Assembly: GCF_015706575.1 (NCBI RefSeq)
Contig: NW_024037057.1
Location: 4,669,501 to 4,733,500, forward strand
Direction of reading: 5' to 3'
Origin: Patiria miniata
Taxonomy: Eukaryota; Echinodermata; Asteroidea; Valvatida; Asterinidae
Length of the DNA stretch: 64,000 bases
Shown: in pieces, positions 25,201 to 31,200 of the stretch
How positions within the stretch are numbered: position 1 is the stretch's first letter
How the letters are laid out: the number at the start of each line of letters is the position of its first letter
The notes under the pieces: model-generated
Told to the model about the DNA's origin: nothing
The model's database searches: none
Seen by the model: only the letters and a program-made list of their open reading frames with translations
Program-made: the position numbers and the translations under genes

Positions 25201-28200
25201 GTGAAGTGTCAGCAAGTTACAGAGCTGTAAAACAATTTTTAATATCCTGATTTAACACACTCTTTGGAACCATTTTCATCATGAGACTAAATCGGTAGTG
25301 CTAAAACCAGCAAACTTTAGTGCTAAAACACCATTACACTGACATCAGAGGTAGCACTATTTAACATACACGAATGATGTATCAGAAGAGGTTATCACTA
25401 AAACCCACAATGCATGCCTTTAATTCGATGGATTGTAATGGTCTTTTCGTTATGGGTACTTTTAAAATATGAAGCCAACCTTACCTCTAAATTACGAAAT
25501 TTTCTTCGAATGAACAGTCTCTGTAGTTGAGACTGGACACCGAGTTTCTCCTGTATTTCCTGTTTCAAGGATGAGACAGATGTCTGTTGATCCGTTTGTA
25601 AACAAAGCGTAGTTGGTTTTTGCAGGAGGTGACTTCGAATGAAGACCTGCAGTGCCACATATCTGAAACTGTTAGAATGGAGGTTTTGCATTTTAAAGGC
25701 TTTTAAATATTTTTTTAAAAATTAAATCCATGAATTAGTCTTAAAACGTTCTCTATTAACACAAATTTTAAAGTGACGAAAGATGATTGTTTTCAAACGG
25801 AGTACAGTTTTACACAATGCAAATATTGATGAGTTTTATTGGCTTAGGTAATTGAAACACGAAGTGCATTACGAACAGGAGCGTTTAATCGTGTTTTACC
25901 TGATAAGCCGAGGTTTGTCTTGATCACCAACTTGTTCCTTCTTCAATTTCCCCTCCTCGGTTGATGCCGTCCCGCTCTGTTTGCTCTCCTCGTCAACTCC
26001 TGCATCTTGACGCCTTTCAGGCTCAGGTCCAACTGTCTCGTCTCTCGATTCGCTAGTTGCTGATGTAAGGAGGAAAACAGATTGTTTTAAACTATCTCTT
26101 ATGTTTTGAAATTTACGTTCTAAATAAACAGTTTTTTTTATCAATCAGGGAGATTTTAATCGCTTATTTGTTAAAGAGTTCGGTAAAACAGCGGGGTACC
26201 ACGTATTTTTTCTCTCCCACAATTATAGCGTCTAGTGTAAAGTTTAGTCTAAAATTACTCCTGAGTATAAGAAATTTGCTCGTTCGCATTTTAGCTCACC
26301 TGGTACATTTTGTGCCAAATCAGTCAACCCGATGACCTCCAATGCTCGTCTCAGCTTCTGAGCTGCTTCGTCGCGATCTGTCGTCTTTTCCCACCAAGTA
26401 CGTAGCATGTTACGGCTCTCTTCAATGCTGCCTTCGTTGGTGGTTTGGATGTCTGCAATGTCCGCTTCTTCATATCCTAGGTGTTTGGCCACTTCCTTCC
26501 ACGACGATTCAATTTTCGAGGACAAGTTCTTGAGGTACTCATCATTAATAATGCTTTTATCTGCCAAAAGGAATTTCAACTTGGCCTTCATTGAAACATT
26601 TCTTTGCGCGCCAAAGTCCGTATTGTTACCAACGTAAGCTTATTAACTACATCCACAACAAAAAGATACATTTTTTCTATATCCACGGCTCAACTAAAGA
26701 AAGCAAAATCACCGTAGGAGGTAGTTTATGCAGTTGTCATTTACCTTTTGGTACATCGTCGCAAGTCTGATCGTCTTTTGATAGTCGAAGAGAGATGATT
26801 TCATCATTGTTGACTCCATTCTCTTCAAGTGTGAGTAGGTCACAGAGCTAACATAAAAATAAGTTACAAATATAACTACGTTACAAAATATTTACGGAAT
26901 TTATGGATTGTTTTGTATTCGTTTAAACGACTATCAAATTTACCTTCGTTTTGACCATGTTTGGTTTAGATAACTTGTGATTTACCTCTTATACAGTATA
27001 CATAAATAGACAGTTATGTTAATCATGAACATTATTTTGAAGTTTTTGTACCCTGCATATATCCATTTTAACAATAGCCCTACGCGCAAATCTAATGTAG
27101 GCGTCCGTATATTGTAAATTGAAACATACCGACCTGAAAGTTCCGCCGGATGTACAGACGCTGACGCCGCGCCTCAAGACCAATCTGCTTTTCTATGAGC
27201 TCTTTTAGCGATTGAACGGATGTTCCTAGATCAAGTTGGAAGCTAAGTCTCTGAGGTGCATCATCGTTGGCATTTTCGGGAGTCTTGACGGAGAATTTGA
27301 GCTTCTGTTTCAGATTATTGATGACACTGTAATAAAAAAGGATCGTACAATATGTTTTTTCTCTTTGGTAAATGTTTCAATTGAGATCCAGCAAAATACA
27401 CTGAAAGTATTCGTTTTGGGGTCATCTTTGGTCGGTACAGTGATTGATTTTAAAAGACATTACTTTTGAAATGAAGACATAAACATCGACTCATTTGATG
27501 TGGCAATACACTTTCTATTTTCGGTCTAACGTAAAAGTTGAGAGAAACGTTGCCACGCCCAACCTTTCCTAGAAACTGTTGAATCATCCAATAAATGATG
27601 GGGTCGAGTAAAGTTTCAACAATATAGGTATATTGAATGAGTTTAATACACCTACTGGATTTGTTCAGCATTGCTTTAATATCCTCAGCCTCGATAACTG
27701 GTATTTAATACTAGGGGTGAATTTGAAGCAGAAGAAAACTTTGTAGCTGGTCGACATGGGGCTCAGTAGTATCCTAGTATACCATTTATAGTCCCGGATC
27801 CAGAACCCAAAAAATGAGTTAACCCTTCACAATTTCCTCCCCACAATATTTTTACATTTTTTAATGCAGTAAGACCTGCTGATTCAGAATCTGGACGGTG
27901 GATTCAAATTTGACCCGGCGAAAACGCATTTTTAGGTCAAAATCCAATATGGCCGCCATTTTCTCCAATTTTTTTTAAAATAAATTCATCAATAATCGAC
28001 CAATTGAAGCCAAATTTTGCTCAGAATGTGACTCGCGGTAGATAATCATGTGTACAAAATTCAGAATTTTAGTAAAATCCAATATAGCGGCCATTTTTGC
28101 CCCCCCCCCCCTCCCTTAAAAAACGAGCAAAAAGAACACTTGCGGTTATAGTCCAAGACCCAGGGGTCCTTTACGTTTTCGGGAATGACCAAGTGTTTGG

Positions 28201-31200
28201 TGGGTATGTTGGGAAACACCTTGGATACACCATGGGGAATTCGAAGTGGCTAGTCTTATGGTCACCTTGTGGTGGACCTGGTTACCAGGAGCAGATATGT
28301 GACGTCACACAAGGAAATACAAAATATGGCCAATGTGCATTACTGAGAAGATTATGTGCCATGTTTGAGATTTAATTCCATTTCAAAGGAGTTCATGTCA
28401 ATATGAGCATTTAGAATAGATGTCCAAGTAATTTGAATAGGATGGGTCTTTTTGACTCCAAGGACCATTTGATAATGCTACATGTAGTTTAGGTTTTTGT
28501 TGCCTAGCAACCACATCCTCCTTAGCAACGTCCATTTGGTGCCTGATTAACTTACTAAAAACGAACCTACAATGGGAATGACAAAGTATTTGGGGTTATT
28601 TATGAAAAGTTACACCTTGGGGTATTCGAATTGGCTAGTCTTACAGTAGTCTGGTGGTGTACCTGGATACCAGGGGCAGATATGCGACTCACGCAAGAAT
28701 TAGATGAAAATTACGGCTGATGCACAACATTAAGAACGCAAGCTATGTTAAAGATTACTTACTTTTAAATGAATTCAGATCAACGGATTAACATTTAGAA
28801 GCAATGTGTAATTTGGATAATTTGGATAGAATATAAGACACCAAGGATCATTTAATCATATTTGTTTAAATGTTTGTTGCCTAGCAACCGCATCCTCCTT
28901 AGCAACAACCCTTTGGAGCCTGATTAACTTACTGAAAATGAATCTACAACGAAAATGACCAAGTAATTGTTGGTATTTCTTGTCCCAAAAAGGTAACCTT
29001 TCGGGATATTGAAATGGGTAGGTCTTACGGTTACCTGGTGGTGGACCTTGATGCCAGAAGTAATTACGTGACGTCACACAAGCAAATGAAAAAAATATGG
29101 CCTATGCGCAGCATTGTGAAAACTGCCCATGTTCAAGAATAATTTCCTTAATGAGTTCACATAAATAAAAGAACCCAAAAAGAGGAGATCTTTGGGTAAT
29201 TTCAATAAGGTAGCCTATCTCCAGGACTATGTGATCATAATAATAATTATGTTCGTTGCCTAACAACAAGCTTCATTCCAAACAACAACCTGATTAACCT
29301 ACAAACAATTAATCTACAACAGAAATCACTGAGTGTTAAGTGGATTTTTGGAAAGTTTACACCTTATATAGGGTATTCGAATTGGCTTTTCTTATGATTA
29401 CCTGGATACTTTTCCCTGGCAAATTTGTTTCTTTCAGACTTTTAATATTTAAATATTACATTATCCTTATGAAAATATTCATAAACGTAATATAACGTTC
29501 ATGATTATTCGTTTTTCAAAATGTGCCAACAATGAAACCACAATTGCGGTCAAATTGTATGTTGCACCTGGGGTCAATTAACATACAAATTTAGACCGCA
29601 AACGTCACAATTGAGTCGGAGGCTGGATGTTGGAACTTGGGAATTGAAACTGTTGATTGAGCAACACCAGACGGAGTAGGTCCAAATGCAATAGCAGATT
29701 AACTCACTCAAGAGGAAACAAGCGAGATACCGACAACTTCCCTTCGACAAATAACTCTTTCAATCTGGTTCCACACATGAGCTTTCCAACAACTCAAGCA
29801 GTTCATGAGACGGAAGCCACAAAGCTGCTATACAGGGTGGGTCTAAAAGAATTGACCGAATTCAAAAAAATATTTTAAAAATATTTGGCCCCATTTTAAT
29901 TTAAAAAAATTGAAATAAAGTACATCTTATCAACTTTTAACTGTGAAAAACTTCACGTAATTGCATACTCTATTACCACTTTATACCTATTTCAATAAAA
30001 AGATCACAAAAGTAGGCTGTCCCCCAAATGATCATTTACCGTTCTAGAGGGGCCGTATCATAAGTCCGACGCCTCATAGGTCCGACGCCTCATAAGTCCG
30101 AAATTTCGGACTTATGAGGCGTCGGACTTATGAGGCATACAATTTATTTATTCCGCCTCATAGGTCCGACGCCTCATAAGTCCGACGGCTTATAAGTCCG
30201 ACAACGGAAAAACGAAGCGTTTAATTTGTCGGACTTACGAAGCGTCGGAGCTATGCGGCGTCGGACCTATGAGGCGTCGGACTTATGAGGCGTCGGAACT
30301 ATGAGGCGTCGGACTTAGGGGCCTTTATTTGGTTAGGGGATGCGATTCTGTCGGACCTATGAGGCGTTGGACTTATGAGCGGACCCCGTTCTAGAAACTG
30401 ATGAATACCCGTTGAGTAGTTGAAACATTGACATTTTCCTCCACCTTCATGCATGAACGAGGACTTGTAAAGGAAAACATACAAAATTCGACTTCAATAT
30501 TTCGGTGGGAAAAGTTTACTTGTTCGTCATATTCGAAACTCACATGACGGTAAAAATAAGGTTTGCCTATATGAATGCTTATTTTTAATCTGTAATTCAA
30601 AATAAGCTCAACAGCTTCCAATGGCATTCCATGGGCAGCTATGAAAATGGGTAAGTTTAGTAAGCCATGCATAACCTCGGAGAGCATTGGTCAATTTCAG
30701 TAACTCTTTTTTTTTCAAATCATGTGTTCAAGAACATGCTCTATAAAGAAAATGCTTAAAACAAATTTTAATGATGTTTCAAATTTGATTGCTTTTTAAT
30801 AAAACAATCAAATTTGTTACTCACACTGTATTCGATTGTTAAATCTGTTTGGTTATTTAAGTCGCAGAGCATAACTTATTTCGTAAAAAGCCTCATCCTG
30901 AGTGACTGCTGTGTGTGTTCCATTCTAAGTAAAGACTTGACATGCATACATTTACGGCATAATCATGGAGATTTTGTCATGAATTGGGAGATTCATGTAG
31001 TTATTCCTATATGTTTATATAATGATGTACGGGGAGAATCATGTAAGACTGGGGTGAACAAAGTGAACAAAGATCCTTCCGCTGCGAAAACTCTGCGGCT
31101 TTTAAATTTAAGTCACGACTTTCCCAAAATGTTGATGCTTTATATCCATACAGAGTGGCACCGTATAATAAAGAAAGTCTTTATAAAGCGCGCACCTGTA

